64,000 nucleotides of DNA from Desulfuromonas sp. DDH964 (GTDB lineage Bacteria > Desulfobacterota > Desulfuromonadia > Desulfuromonadales > DDH964). Positions 49,727-58,496 of the stretch are shown piece by piece; the stretch's first letter is position 1, and every line of letters begins with the position of its first letter. Under the pieces are notes generated by a model. It saw only the letters and a program-made list of their open reading frames with translations, was not told the origin of the DNA and did no database searches. The stretch spans positions 372,001 to 436,000 of the forward strand of contig NZ_CP015080.1 of assembly GCF_001611275.1 (NCBI RefSeq), read 5' to 3'. The position numbers were made by a program, and so were the translations under genes.

Positions 49727-49924
49727 TCAGCCCGGCCGTGGGACCAGGCAGTCCTCTCGCCAGCAGCAGTCGAGCTGACTGCAGTCGAGACGTCCGGCGG
49801 TGCCGAAGCAGGGCTGGTTCCCTTCCGCCTGCTGAACGGCCCGGATCAGGTCGCCCTTCTTGATCCGGCTGATGCCGTTCATCCCCAGGGCATAGGCGCG
49901 TTGGCGTACTTCATCGATCTTCAT
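49727..49924 (-). CDS. Small Rho-N/SAP-like protein with cysteine-rich tail
   Basis: A 65-residue protein. The N-terminus (MKIDEVRQRAYALGMNGISR, then IKKGDLIRAVQ) fits the Rho N-terminal/SAP helix-extended-loop-helix fold that binds nucleic acid. The C-terminal half has five cysteines (CFGT, CSQLDCCWREDC). The Cys cluster might bind a metal. AAAGGAG precedes ATG 49924. No operon partner. Confidence 0.72.
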   Translation of the reverse strand: MKIDEVRQRAYALGMNGISRIKKGDLIRAVQQAEGNQPCFGTAGRLDCSQLDCCWREDCLVPRPG

Positions 49925-50166
49925 GGGGACTCCTTTGCTGGACAGACGATTAGCCATAGTTAATTGAAAATCAATAATTACCCATAAACGGCCGGCTTGT
50001 CAACAGGATGCGTCGGGGACTGGGGAAATTGGCGTGGGGAAATTGGCGTTGCCTTGCGCCACGCCGAGGGTTTAAGATGGCTGCGGCCGTCCGGCAGCTG
50101 ATGCCCGGGCGGCCGCAGCGTGCATCGGCACGGATGGCATCTCTCCGGTTGGCTAAGGTAGCAGCG

Positions 50167-51090
50167 ATGAATAGCGCAGGATTGAATCTGGGGGCAGCGA
50201 TTGGCAACACTCCCCTGGTGGAATTGACCCGGCTGCAGTCCCGGCCCGGGGTGAGGATTCTTGCCAAACTCGAAGGGAACAACCCCGGCGGCTCGGTCAA
50301 GGACCGTCCGGCCTGGTTCATGATCAAAACCGCGGAGGCGTCCGGGCTGCTCGATCGCGGCCAGACCATTCTCGAACCGACCTCGGGCAATACCGGTATC
50401 GCGCTGGCGATGATCGGCGCCGCCCGCGGTTACCGGGTCAAGCTGGTGATGCCGGCCTGTGTCAGCGTCGAGCGGCGCAGCGTCCTCGAAGCCTACGGCG
50501 CCGAGCTGGTCCTCTCGCCGGCCGAGGAGGCAACCGACGGCGCGATCCGCCTGGCGCACCAGATCCTGGCCGAAGATCCCGACCGCTACTACATGCCCAA
50601 CCAGTATGCCAACAGCGCCAACGTCCAGGCCCACTATGAGACGACCGGGCCGGAAATTTTCCGCCAGAGCGATGGCGCGGTCGATATCTTCGTCGCCGGG
50701 ATGGGAACCTCGGGGACCCTGATGGGGGTCGGCCGTTACCTGCGCGAAGCCAGGCCGGGCGTGCGCATCGTCGGCGTCGAGCCGCGCCTCGGCCACAAGG
50801 TCCAGGGGTTGAAGAATATGCGCGAGGCGATCGTGCCGGAGATTTATCAGGAACAGGCCCTCGACGCCAAGCTGACCGTCGAGGACGAGGAAGCCTTTGA
50901 GACCGCCCGGCAGCTGGCGTTCCGCGAGGGGATTTTCGCCGGCATGTCGAGCGGCGCCGCGGTGGCCGGGGCGCTGCGGCTGGCGAGCGAGCTGGAGCAG
51001 GGGACGATCGTCACCCTCCTGCCGGACCGCGGCGACCGCTACCTGAGTACCACCCTGTTCCGCTCGGTCTGCGCCTGCTGTCCCCCCTGA
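50167..51090 (+). CDS. cysM: Cysteine synthase (CysM/O-acetylserine sulfhydrylase B type)
   Basis: A 307-residue PLP enzyme making cysteine from O-acetylserine and sulfide or thiosulfate. PLP lysine Lys45 in GGSVKDRPAW, EPTSGNTGIALAMIGA and the C-terminal GMSSGAAVAGAL segment are family motifs; the RRSVLEAYGAELVLSP stretch is closer to CysM than CysK. ATG 50167 is chosen for AAGG upstream and the usual NTPL spacing. It lies upstream of the peptidase/ligase cassette on the same strand. Confidence 0.92.
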   Translation: MNSAGLNLGAAIGNTPLVELTRLQSRPGVRILAKLEGNNPGGSVKDRPAWFMIKTAEASGLLDRGQTILEPTSGNTGIALAMIGAARGYRVKLVMPACVSVERRSVLEAYGAELVLSPAEEATDGAIRLAHQILAEDPDRYYMPNQYANSANVQAHYETTGPEIFRQSDGAVDIFVAGMGTSGTLMGVGRYLREARPGVRIVGVEPRLGHKVQGLKNMREAIVPEIYQEQALDAKLTVEDEEAFETARQLAFREGIFAGMSSGAAVAGALRLASELEQGTIVTLLPDRGDRYLSTTLFRSVCACCPP

Positions 51091-51109
51091 CCTTATCGTG
51101 GTGAAGCCG

Positions 51110-51436
51110 ATGGCCGTCCCGCAATTGGTGCGTCGCACCGCCGAAAAAGCGCTGGCCGCCTTCGTCGAGCGCCAGAACGCTGCCGGCCGGATCGCCGACG
51201 GGCGGCTCGCCTGGTCAGCGGAGGAGGAGAGTCTGCTGTTGTTCCTGACGCGCCCGGCGGCGACCCTCCCCCTGGTGCGCTTCCGCTTCGTCGCCGAGCT
51301 CGGCCAGTGGACCCTGCACTACCGTGATGACGCCGGGCGCTGGTGTTTTTATCTCAACGCGGGGCCGACCCTGGAGTTCGGCAAGCTGCTGGCCGTGGTC
51401 GACAGTGATCCCTTCAACTTCTTCTGGCCCGACTGA
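51110..51436 (+). CDS. DUF3024-like small protein
   Basis: A protein of about 108 residues (112 if GTG 51098 is used). Residues from AEKALAAFVERQ to WTLHYRDDAGRWCFYLN match the pattern I associate with DUF3024: an N-terminal helix and a Trp/Tyr-rich beta region. No signal peptide. It starts 20 bases after cysM and precedes the peptidase gene by about 145 bases. Function unknown. Confidence 0.62.
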   Translation: MAVPQLVRRTAEKALAAFVERQNAAGRIADGRLAWSAEEESLLLFLTRPAATLPLVRFRFVAELGQWTLHYRDDAGRWCFYLNAGPTLEFGKLLAVVDSDPFNFFWPD

Positions 51437-51580
51437 CCTGCTTTCCTGCCCCCCGCTCCAATCCTCACCGCTCCTGCCAAATACTGCCGCCGCGCTCCCT
51501 GATCCCCGCGTCCGCTCATTGCATCGTCCCCGGGAACTGCTAGAGTTTTGCTGTGGCCCGCCAATCCCCTTGCCGCGACG

Positions 51581-52345
51581 ATGCCAATGGAAGCGAACCT
51601 GCCGGAGCGCGCCCAGCTCCCCTTCGAAATCCTCCCCCAGCCCGATGAGATCACCTGCGGGCCGACCTGCCTGCACGCTCTCTACAACTACTACGGCGAT
51701 TCTCTCCCGCTGCAGCAGGTCATTGCCGAGGTGCCGATGCTCGAAGGGGGTGGGACCCTGGCGGTACTGCTCGCCTGCCACGCCCTGCGCCGCGGTTACC
51801 GGGCGACCATCTATACCTACAAGCTGCAGCTCTTCGATCCGACCTGGCTCACCGGCCCGCCCGCCGAGCTGCCAGCCAAGCTGCGGGCGCAGATGGCGGT
51901 CAAGGACGACCCCCGGCTGCACGCTGCGAGTCGGGCCTACCTCGACTTCCTTGCCCTCGGCGGTGAACTTCGCTTCGAAGACCTGACCACCGGCCTGATC
52001 CGCAAGTTTCTCAACCGGGGCGCCCCGGTCATTTCCGGCCTGTCGGCGACCTACCTCTACCACAGCCCGCGGGAGTTCGGCCCCAACGCCGATTACGACG
52101 ACATTCGTGGTGAGCCATCGGGACACTTTGTCGTACTGCGCGGTTATGACCGTCAGCAGCGCACAGTGCTGATCGCCGACCCCCTGGCGAGCAACCCGGT
52201 GGGGGCCGGTCAGCGTTACGAAGTGAGCATCGACCGGGTCATCTGCGCTATCCTGCTCGGGGTGCTGACCTATGACGCCAACCTGTTGATCATCCGGCCG
52301 CCAGGCCCGAAGGGAAGAAGTGATGCCGACTCTCATCGTCGTTGA
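51581..52345 (+). CDS. C39-like papain-fold cysteine peptidase
   Basis: A protein of about 254 residues with a C39/papain-like active site: Cys26 in DEITCGPTC, His in SGHFVVLRGYD and Asp in VLIADPL. C39 domains cleave double-glycine leader peptides, but this one has no transporter fused to it and no signal peptide, so it is cytosolic. Start codons at 51581 and 51587 are both possible and neither has a good ribosome-binding site. It overlaps the ATP-grasp gene by 23 bases, so the two are coupled. Its substrate is probably a peptide made or altered by the downstream ligases; that is inference. Confidence 0.82.
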   Translation: MPMEANLPERAQLPFEILPQPDEITCGPTCLHALYNYYGDSLPLQQVIAEVPMLEGGGTLAVLLACHALRRGYRATIYTYKLQLFDPTWLTGPPAELPAKLRAQMAVKDDPRLHAASRAYLDFLALGGELRFEDLTTGLIRKFLNRGAPVISGLSATYLYHSPREFGPNADYDDIRGEPSGHFVVLRGYDRQQRTVLIADPLASNPVGAGQRYEVSIDRVICAILLGVLTYDANLLIIRPPGPKGRSDADSHRR

Positions 52346-53801
52346 CGACCCGGCCGACTGGCCGCTGACCATCCCCGGCGCCGAGCTGGTACCGGCCCGC
52401 GCCTACCTGACTGAGACGCGCTTCAACGCGCTACGCCATGTCAAGGTCTTCAACCTCTGCCGCTCCTACCGCTACCAGAGCATCGGCTACTACGTTTCGC
52501 TCCTCGCCACCGCCCGCGGCCACAAGCCGCTCCCCGGCATCACCACCATCCAGGATCTGAAATCCCAGGCAATCGTCAAGGTCGCCGCCGAGGACCTTGA
52601 CGCCCTGATCCAGAAGAGCCTCGGCCACCTGCAGTCCAGGGAATATCTCCTCTCGGTCTACTTCGGTCGCAACCTCGCCAAGCACTATGATCCTCTCAGC
52701 CAGCGGCTCTTCAAGCAGTTTCCGGCCCCCTTCCTTCGTTGTTCCTTTGCCTACAGCAGCAAGAGCGAACGCTGGTTGCTGCAGGGACTGACGCCGGTGG
52801 CGGCGGCCGAGATACCCGACGAGCATCGCGAATTCGTGGTCGCGGTCGCCGGCGACTATTTCCGCGGGCGCCGGCCGCGAGGAGGAAGCCAGGGGCGCAG
52901 CCGCTACGACCTCGCGATCCTGGTGGCTCCGGGAGAGGCCGACCCTCCCTCCGACCGCCGGGCGCTGCAAAGGTTTCTACGCGCCGCGACCCGGATCGGA
53001 TTCACTCCCGAGCTGATCGGCAAGGATGACGTCGGTCGCCTCGGCGAATTCGACGCCCTCTTCATCCGCGAGACGACCAGCGTCAACCACCACACCTACC
53101 GCTTTGCCCGGCGGGCGGCGGCCGAGGGGCTGGTGGTCATCGACGATCCCGAGTCGATTCTCAAGTGCACCAACAAGGTCTTTCTCGCCGAACTGCTGGA
53201 GCGCAACAAGGTGCCGACGCCGCGCACCATGATCGTTCATCGCGGCAACCGCGCCCAGGTCAGCGAGACTCTCGGCCTCCCCTGCATCCTTAAGCAGCCC
53301 GACTCCTCTTTTTCCCGCGGGGTGATCAAGGTCGAGAGCGAGGCGGCCTGCAAAGAGGCGATCGGCCGCCTGCTGGAAAAGTCGGAGCTGATCATCGCCC
53401 AGGAGTTTCTCCCCACCGCCTACGACTGGCGCGTCGGCATCTTCGACCGCCAGCCCCTTTACGCCTGCCGCTACTACATGGCGAAGAGCCACTGGCAGAT
53501 CCTCAAGCATGACGTTGGCGGCAAGCTGGTCGACGAGGGGCGCTTCGATACCATCCCGGTCGAGCATCTGCCGACCCCGGTGCTGCGCACGGCGCTGAAG
53601 GCGGCCAACCTGATCGGGGACGGTCTCTACGGGGTCGATCTCAAGCAGGTCGGCGACCAGGTCTACGTCATCGAGGTCAACGACAATCCGAACCTCGACG
53701 CCGGCGTCGAGGACCAGGTCCTGAAGGAGGATCTCTATCTGCGGATCATGCGGGTGATGTTGCGGCGGGTCGAGCAGCGCAAGGAACGGGTGCCGGCATG
53801 A
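52323..53801 (+). CDS. RLAN-domain RimK-like ATP-grasp amide ligase
   Basis: A 492-residue protein with an N-terminal RimK-like ATP-grasp-associated (RLAN) domain (about 1-200; FNLCRSYRYQSIGYYVSLLA), a pre-ATP-grasp region (about 200-290) and an ATP-grasp domain (about 290-480). The latter has LPCILKQPDSSFSRGV, IIAQEFLPTAYDWRVGI and YVIEVNDNPNLDAGVED, the last with the metal-binding Glu and Asn. RimK relatives add amino acids, often glutamate, to protein or peptide ends. Overlaps the neighbour genes on both sides (23 and 4 bases). GGGAAG precedes ATG 52323. Substrate unknown. Confidence 0.88.
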   Translation: MPTLIVVDDPADWPLTIPGAELVPARAYLTETRFNALRHVKVFNLCRSYRYQSIGYYVSLLATARGHKPLPGITTIQDLKSQAIVKVAAEDLDALIQKSLGHLQSREYLLSVYFGRNLAKHYDPLSQRLFKQFPAPFLRCSFAYSSKSERWLLQGLTPVAAAEIPDEHREFVVAVAGDYFRGRRPRGGSQGRSRYDLAILVAPGEADPPSDRRALQRFLRAATRIGFTPELIGKDDVGRLGEFDALFIRETTSVNHHTYRFARRAAAEGLVVIDDPESILKCTNKVFLAELLERNKVPTPRTMIVHRGNRAQVSETLGLPCILKQPDSSFSRGVIKVESEAACKEAIGRLLEKSELIIAQEFLPTAYDWRVGIFDRQPLYACRYYMAKSHWQILKHDVGGKLVDEGRFDTIPVEHLPTPVLRTALKAANLIGDGLYGVDLKQVGDQVYVIEVNDNPNLDAGVEDQVLKEDLYLRIMRVMLRRVEQRKERVPA

Positions 53802-55027
53802 AACGCCCCCTGCATCTCTTTGAAGGATTCGGCGTCGAGATCGAGTACATGATTGTCGACCGGGAGCGGCTGACGGTGCTGCCGGTGGCTGACCAGGTGC
53901 TGACCGCGCAGGCGGGGGAGCTGACCGACGAGGTGGAGGTCGGGGCGCTGGCCTGGTCTAACGAGCTGGTGCTGCATGTCATCGAGCTGAAGACCAACGG
54001 GCCGGCCGCGCGGCTGGAGGGGCTCGCCAGCACCTTCCAGGAGCATGTCGGCAAGATCAACCGCCACCTTGGTCCTCTCGGCGGCATGCTCCTTCCCGGG
54101 GGGATGCACCCGTCGATGGACCCGCTGCGGGAAACCCTGCTCTGGCCTCACGACAACAGCCCGATTTATCAGGCCTACGACCGGATTTTCGGTTGCCGCG
54201 GCCATGGTTGGGCCAACCTGCAGAGTGTCCACCTCAACCTCCCCTTTGCCAGCGACGAGGAGTTCGGCCGCCTCCATGCCGCCATTCGCCTGGTGCTGCC
54301 GATCCTGCCGGCGCTGGCAGCGAGTTCACCCCTGCTCGATGGCCGATCGACCGGGCTGCTCGACAACCGGCTCGAGGTCTATCGCCTCAACCAGCGGCTG
54401 GTGCCGTCCGTTACCGGCCGGGTTATCCCCGAGCCGGTCTTCTCCCCCCGTGCCTACCGGGAGGAGGTGCTGGAGACGATGTACCGGGAGATCGCGGCCC
54501 GGGACCCCGAAGCGGTCCTGCAGCACGAGTGGCTCAACTCCCGCGGCGCCATCGCCCGCTTTGAACGGAACACTATTGAAATCCGTTTGCTCGATGTTCA
54601 GGAGTGTCCGGCTGCCGACCTGGCGATCGTCTCCTTGCTGGTCGCCCTGCTGCGCGCCCTGGTCGGCGAGGAGTGGCTGAGTTACGCCGAGCAGCAGCTC
54701 TGGTCCGTCGCCGAACTGGAGCCGATCCTGCTCGCCACGATCCGGGATGGCGAGGCGGCCCTCATCGAGGACCGGCGCTATCTGGAGGCCCTCGGGGTGC
54801 CGGAGGCGCCATGCCGTGCCGGCCAGCTCTGGCGCCGCCTGGCCGAACGCTGCGGCGGACTGCTGGCAGCGCCCCAGCAGGAAGCCCTGGAACTGATTCT
54901 CCGGTCCGGAACCCTGGCCCGGCGCCTGGTGCAGCGGCTCGGTCCTGCCCCGACGGCGCCGCTTGTGGTCGACTGCTACCGGGAGCTGGGTGCCTGCCTC
55001 GCGGAAGGAAGGCTCTTTGATGGCTGA
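53798..55027 (+). CDS. GCS2-family carboxylate-amine ligase
   Basis: A 409-residue ligase of the glutamate-cysteine ligase 2 (GCS2/YbdK) family with the glutamine-synthetase-like fold. GFGVEIEYMIVD (residues 8-19, metal-binding Glu), LGGMLLPGGMHPSMD, NLQSVHLNLPF and the C-terminal RFERNTIEIRLLDVQECP are characteristic. Members join the carboxylate of glutamate to an amine, sometimes cysteine. It overlaps the ATP-grasp gene by 4 bases (ATGA) and the next gene by 8. Whether it makes gamma-glutamylcysteine or another product cannot be told from sequence. Confidence 0.88.
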   Translation: MKRPLHLFEGFGVEIEYMIVDRERLTVLPVADQVLTAQAGELTDEVEVGALAWSNELVLHVIELKTNGPAARLEGLASTFQEHVGKINRHLGPLGGMLLPGGMHPSMDPLRETLLWPHDNSPIYQAYDRIFGCRGHGWANLQSVHLNLPFASDEEFGRLHAAIRLVLPILPALAASSPLLDGRSTGLLDNRLEVYRLNQRLVPSVTGRVIPEPVFSPRAYREEVLETMYREIAARDPEAVLQHEWLNSRGAIARFERNTIEIRLLDVQECPAADLAIVSLLVALLRALVGEEWLSYAEQQLWSVAELEPILLATIRDGEAALIEDRRYLEALGVPEAPCRAGQLWRRLAERCGGLLAAPQQEALELILRSGTLARRLVQRLGPAPTAPLVVDCYRELGACLAEGRLFDG

Positions 55028-55766
55028 CATGCGCCTGGTCCTGAGCTGTGAGCATGCCGGCAACCAGGTCCCGGGGCCCTGGGAGGGGGCTTTTCTCGGG
55101 CACGAGGCGCTGCTGGAGACCCACCGCGGCTACGACATCGGGATTTTCCCCTTTGCCGAACGGCTGGCGGCCCAGCGCGGGGTTTTCCTGAATGCCTGCC
55201 GGGTCACCCGACTGCTGGTCGATGCCAATCGCAGTCCGCACAGCCAAACCCTCTTCTCCGAGTTCTCCCGCGCCCTGCCGGCGGCCGCGCGGCGTTCGCT
55301 GCTGGAACGCTACTACCATCCGTATCGGCAGGCGGTGGTTCGCCAGGTCGACCAGGCCCTGTCCGGGGGGAGTGCGGTCCTTCATCTTTCCCTGCATTCC
55401 TTTACCCCGCATTTTCGCGGCGTCGAACGCAATGCCGATGTCGGCCTGCTCTACGATCCGGGGGTGCCGGCGGAGAACCGGCTCTGTCGGCGCTGGCAGC
55501 AACTGCTTCGGGAAAGCGGCCGGTCCTGGCGGGTGCGCCGCAATTACCCTTACCGGGGGGCCGCCGACAGTCTGGTGACCTGGTTGCGACGGCGCAAGCG
55601 GCATCAGGACCCCTACCTTGGAATTGAGCTCGAAATCAACCAGCGCTGGCCGCTGACCGGCGGCGAAGGCTGGCAGCAGTTGCAGGACGACCTCCTCCGC
55701 AGCCTGGATATGCTGCTCGATCGGCCGGTCCTCCAGAACTGGTACGATGAGGAACGGCATCCCTGA
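55020..55766 (+). CDS. N-formylglutamate amidohydrolase-like hydrolase
   Basis: A 248-residue member of the N-formylglutamate amidohydrolase (HutG/NfgA-type) family, a zinc amidase fold. Visible motifs are SCEHAGNQVP (residues 8-17), HRGYDIGI, DANRSPHSQ, HLSLHSFTP and YLGIELEINQRW. There are no histidine-utilisation genes nearby, so its partner pathway is the ligase cassette it overlaps by 8 bases. GGAAGG precedes ATG 55020. It may remove an N-acyl or amide-linked group from the cassette product (inference). Confidence 0.87.
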   Translation: MADMRLVLSCEHAGNQVPGPWEGAFLGHEALLETHRGYDIGIFPFAERLAAQRGVFLNACRVTRLLVDANRSPHSQTLFSEFSRALPAAARRSLLERYYHPYRQAVVRQVDQALSGGSAVLHLSLHSFTPHFRGVERNADVGLLYDPGVPAENRLCRRWQQLLRESGRSWRVRRNYPYRGAADSLVTWLRRRKRHQDPYLGIELEINQRWPLTGGEGWQQLQDDLLRSLDMLLDRPVLQNWYDEERHP

Positions 55767-55848
55767 GCCCCTTCCCGCCCCCGGTATTCATTGACAGGCC
55801 CGGGGATCGGGGCAGACTTAGAGAAGAACCGATGGGAGAAAACGGGTC

Positions 55849-58320
55849 ATGTGGGCAGAACGTTTGATCATTGCGTTCATCCTTTTACTGCTGGCGCCGG
55901 CCGTGGATCTTGCCGCCCATGCCCAGGAGTCGGAGCAGGAAGCGGTCGCCGTCTCCCCGCCCCAGGAAAAAACACCGCCATTGGGTGTCGCCGAGGTGGT
56001 GCCACGTCTTTCCAGTCTCACTGAAGAGGCGGGGACCGCACTGTCCCGGGTCGACACCCTCCAGGATCATCGCGCTGTTACTGCCTTATTGGAGCAGGAA
56101 CGGGGACGCCAGGAGGCGCTGCAAAAACGCCTGGCCACCCTCGGTGATCCCGCCGGCTGGAGTATCGAGCGGCTCCTCGATATCCGTGGTCGCCTGGTTG
56201 AACAGCGAAATGCCCTCAAGGGGCTGGTCGATATGATTTCGCAACCGCTGGCCGAACTCGACCGGTTGCGAACGGCCTGGGAAGAGAATAAGACATTCTG
56301 GCAGGATTGGGAGAAACAGGTCCGGGAGCAGAAATTGCCACTGCCCCGGGATGCCTTTGCCAAGGCAGGGGAGACGATCACCACGGTTCTGGAAAAGACC
56401 AACCAGGCCTTTTCCCGTCTGATCGAGCTGCAAACCAGCGTCACCACCCTGCAGGAAAAAAACCTCAACGATTTGAACCGGATCGAGGCGAGCCTTGACG
56501 CCATGCGGCGCAAGACCTTCACCCGCACCGCCCCCTCCTTTTTCAATCCCGCCTTTTACCGGCAATTTAAGGACACCCTCCGGGCCCGGGTCGTAGAAGG
56601 TGTTCAGGAGAGCCAGGGGATTTCAGCGGGCTATTTCCGCGACCAGGGGTGGTTGCTGCTGCTGCAGGCCGGAGTCGCTCTTGTCCTCGGGCTTTTCATC
56701 CGCCGGCAGCGCCATACCCCGGAGGTTGCGGCGGAGTGGCATTTCATTCTCAAGCATCCCTGGGCCACCGGACTCTTCGCCGCGATCTCCGCACTGAGTT
56801 TCCTCTACCCCACCCCTTCGGCCTGGTGGCGGGTTTCCCTCTGGTTCCTGGTCGTTGGCTCAGCATCGATCCTGATTACCGGCCTGCTGGAAAACCGCCG
56901 CAAGATTTTCACCGTTTTCTTCCTGGCGGCACTCTTCCTGGTCTCCCTGTTGCTGCAAACCCTGTCGCTCCCGCAGCCCCTCTACCGGCTCTATCTTGCC
57001 GTCGTTACGCTGCTGAGCGTCCCGCTGTTATTGCAGGTGGCGCGGCGCAACCGGCAGGCAAAGGGAGGGCGAAGCGATCTCTTTGTTCTTTTCCTGCAGG
57101 TCCTGAGCCTCCTCTTTTTAACGGCCTTTGCCGCCCAGGCAGGGGGCTACTCGGTGTTGGCGTCACGACTCTTTGAGTCCTCCCTGGAGACGGTCTTTCT
57201 CTGGTTGGTGGCGGCGATGGCCATTCGTCTGGTCCGGGGCGGGGTTGAATACCTGTTCAGCCGGCCGCTTTTGCAGCGGAGCCGTTTCGTTCGCCGCTCC
57301 GGAGACGAGCTCGCCAGGCGATTGAAGAGCCTTTTTGACGTGTTCGTGGTCGGCTATGCCGGTTTTTACCTGTGCGTGGTCTGGGGTCTTGTCGATTCCG
57401 TTGCCCAGGCCTGGGCACGGTTGCTGGAGTTAGGGTTCCCCTGGGGCGAGACCTTTATCTCTGTACAGATGGTCCTGCTCGCCGCCCTGGTTATCTACCT
57501 TTCGATCGTGCTCTCCTGGGTCCTGCGTGCCCTGCTCGAGTGGGAGGTCTTTCCCCGCAAGGGGATGGATCGCGGCGTTCGGGATTCGATCAAAAAACTG
57601 CTCCATTACAGCCTGGTCTTTGTCGGCTTTCTGCTCGCCCTCAGCCTGGCCGGTATTGAACTGAAAAACTTTGCCGTCCTGGCCGGGGCCTTCGGTATCG
57701 GCATCGGATTCGGCCTGCAGAATATCGTCAACAATTTCGTCAGCGGCATCATTCTCCTCTTTGAGCGCCCGATCAAGGTCGGGGACATGGTGGTGATCGA
57801 AAACGAGTGGGGGACCGTGCGCAAAATCGGCCTGCGCTCGACAATTGTGGAAACCATTGACCAGTCGGAGATCATCGTTCCCAATTCAGACCTGGTTTCC
57901 CAGAAGGTGACCAACTGGACCCTTTCTACCAAGATGGCCCGGGTGGTCCTGCCGGTGGGGGTTGCTTATGGGAGCGACCTGGCCAAGGTGCTGGGGCTGC
58001 TGCTGGCGGCCGCGGAGGGGCATGAAGCGGTGGTGAAAGAGCCTGCCCCTTCGGCGATTTTCACCGCCTTCGGCAACAGTTCCATCGATTTTGAATTGCG
58101 GGTCTGGATCGCCGATATATCGCGCCGCCAGGTGGTGCGCAGCGAACTGGGCCAGGAGGTCGACCGCCTCTTCCGGGAAGAGGGCGTGGAAATCCCCTTC
58201 CCACAGCGGGACCTGCACCTGCGGTCCCTGGACAACTCCCTGCTCGATCGCGTGGCCCCGGGAAGGGGGGCGCGAAATCAGGCAATGCCGGCAGAAGACC
58301 AGAGCAAGGAGCCGGGCTAG
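55849..58320 (+). CDS. MscS-family mechanosensitive channel, long form
   Basis: An 823-residue channel. A signal peptide (about 1-24) leads to a periplasmic coiled-coil region (about 40-245), then about 11 membrane segments (about 260-620). The pore helix AVLAGAFGIGIGFGLQNIVNNFVSG and the cytoplasmic beta domain with FERPIKVGDMVVIENEWG are MscS signatures. Such KefA/MscM-type proteins release solutes on osmotic downshift. A TTGACA at 55791-55796 may be its -35 box, suggesting a promoter separate from the ligase cassette. Confidence 0.93.
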   Translation: MWAERLIIAFILLLLAPAVDLAAHAQESEQEAVAVSPPQEKTPPLGVAEVVPRLSSLTEEAGTALSRVDTLQDHRAVTALLEQERGRQEALQKRLATLGDPAGWSIERLLDIRGRLVEQRNALKGLVDMISQPLAELDRLRTAWEENKTFWQDWEKQVREQKLPLPRDAFAKAGETITTVLEKTNQAFSRLIELQTSVTTLQEKNLNDLNRIEASLDAMRRKTFTRTAPSFFNPAFYRQFKDTLRARVVEGVQESQGISAGYFRDQGWLLLLQAGVALVLGLFIRRQRHTPEVAAEWHFILKHPWATGLFAAISALSFLYPTPSAWWRVSLWFLVVGSASILITGLLENRRKIFTVFFLAALFLVSLLLQTLSLPQPLYRLYLAVVTLLSVPLLLQVARRNRQAKGGRSDLFVLFLQVLSLLFLTAFAAQAGGYSVLASRLFESSLETVFLWLVAAMAIRLVRGGVEYLFSRPLLQRSRFVRRSGDELARRLKSLFDVFVVGYAGFYLCVVWGLVDSVAQAWARLLELGFPWGETFISVQMVLLAALVIYLSIVLSWVLRALLEWEVFPRKGMDRGVRDSIKKLLHYSLVFVGFLLALSLAGIELKNFAVLAGAFGIGIGFGLQNIVNNFVSGIILLFERPIKVGDMVVIENEWGTVRKIGLRSTIVETIDQSEIIVPNSDLVSQKVTNWTLSTKMARVVLPVGVAYGSDLAKVLGLLLAAAEGHEAVVKEPAPSAIFTAFGNSSIDFELRVWIADISRRQVVRSELGQEVDRLFREEGVEIPFPQRDLHLRSLDNSLLDRVAPGRGARNQAMPAEDQSKEPG

Positions 58321-58357
58321 TCCCCAGTAACCCATAATCTTTCGTATCTTGCTGGTT

Positions 58358-58440
58358 ATTTTTCGCGTCAGCTGCGTTTTGGTGTTCGCTGTTTAGCTAT
58401 GGCTAGGCAGCGAACACCATGCCTTGCTGACACGAAAAAT
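58358..58440. repeat. 83-nt long imperfect inverted repeat after the MscS gene
   Basis: The outer arms ATTTTTCG/CGAAAAAT (58358-58365, 58433-58440), a GTCAGC/GCTGAC pair and the inner perfect 11-base arms GGTGTTCGCTG/CAGCGAACACC (58381-58391, 58408-58418) form one long stem-loop, 37 bases after the stop codon. It may be a terminator or a small dispersed repeat. Confidence 0.6.
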
Positions 58441-58496
58441 CCCTGCGCAATCTTCCGAAATCCTATGAGTTACAGGGTACTGGGCCAAGTTGCCGC

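Noticed and set aside
55020..55766. Histidine-degradation enzyme HutG
   Set aside because: No hutH, hutU or hutI genes are near, and the gene overlaps an amide-ligase gene, so a different role is more likely.
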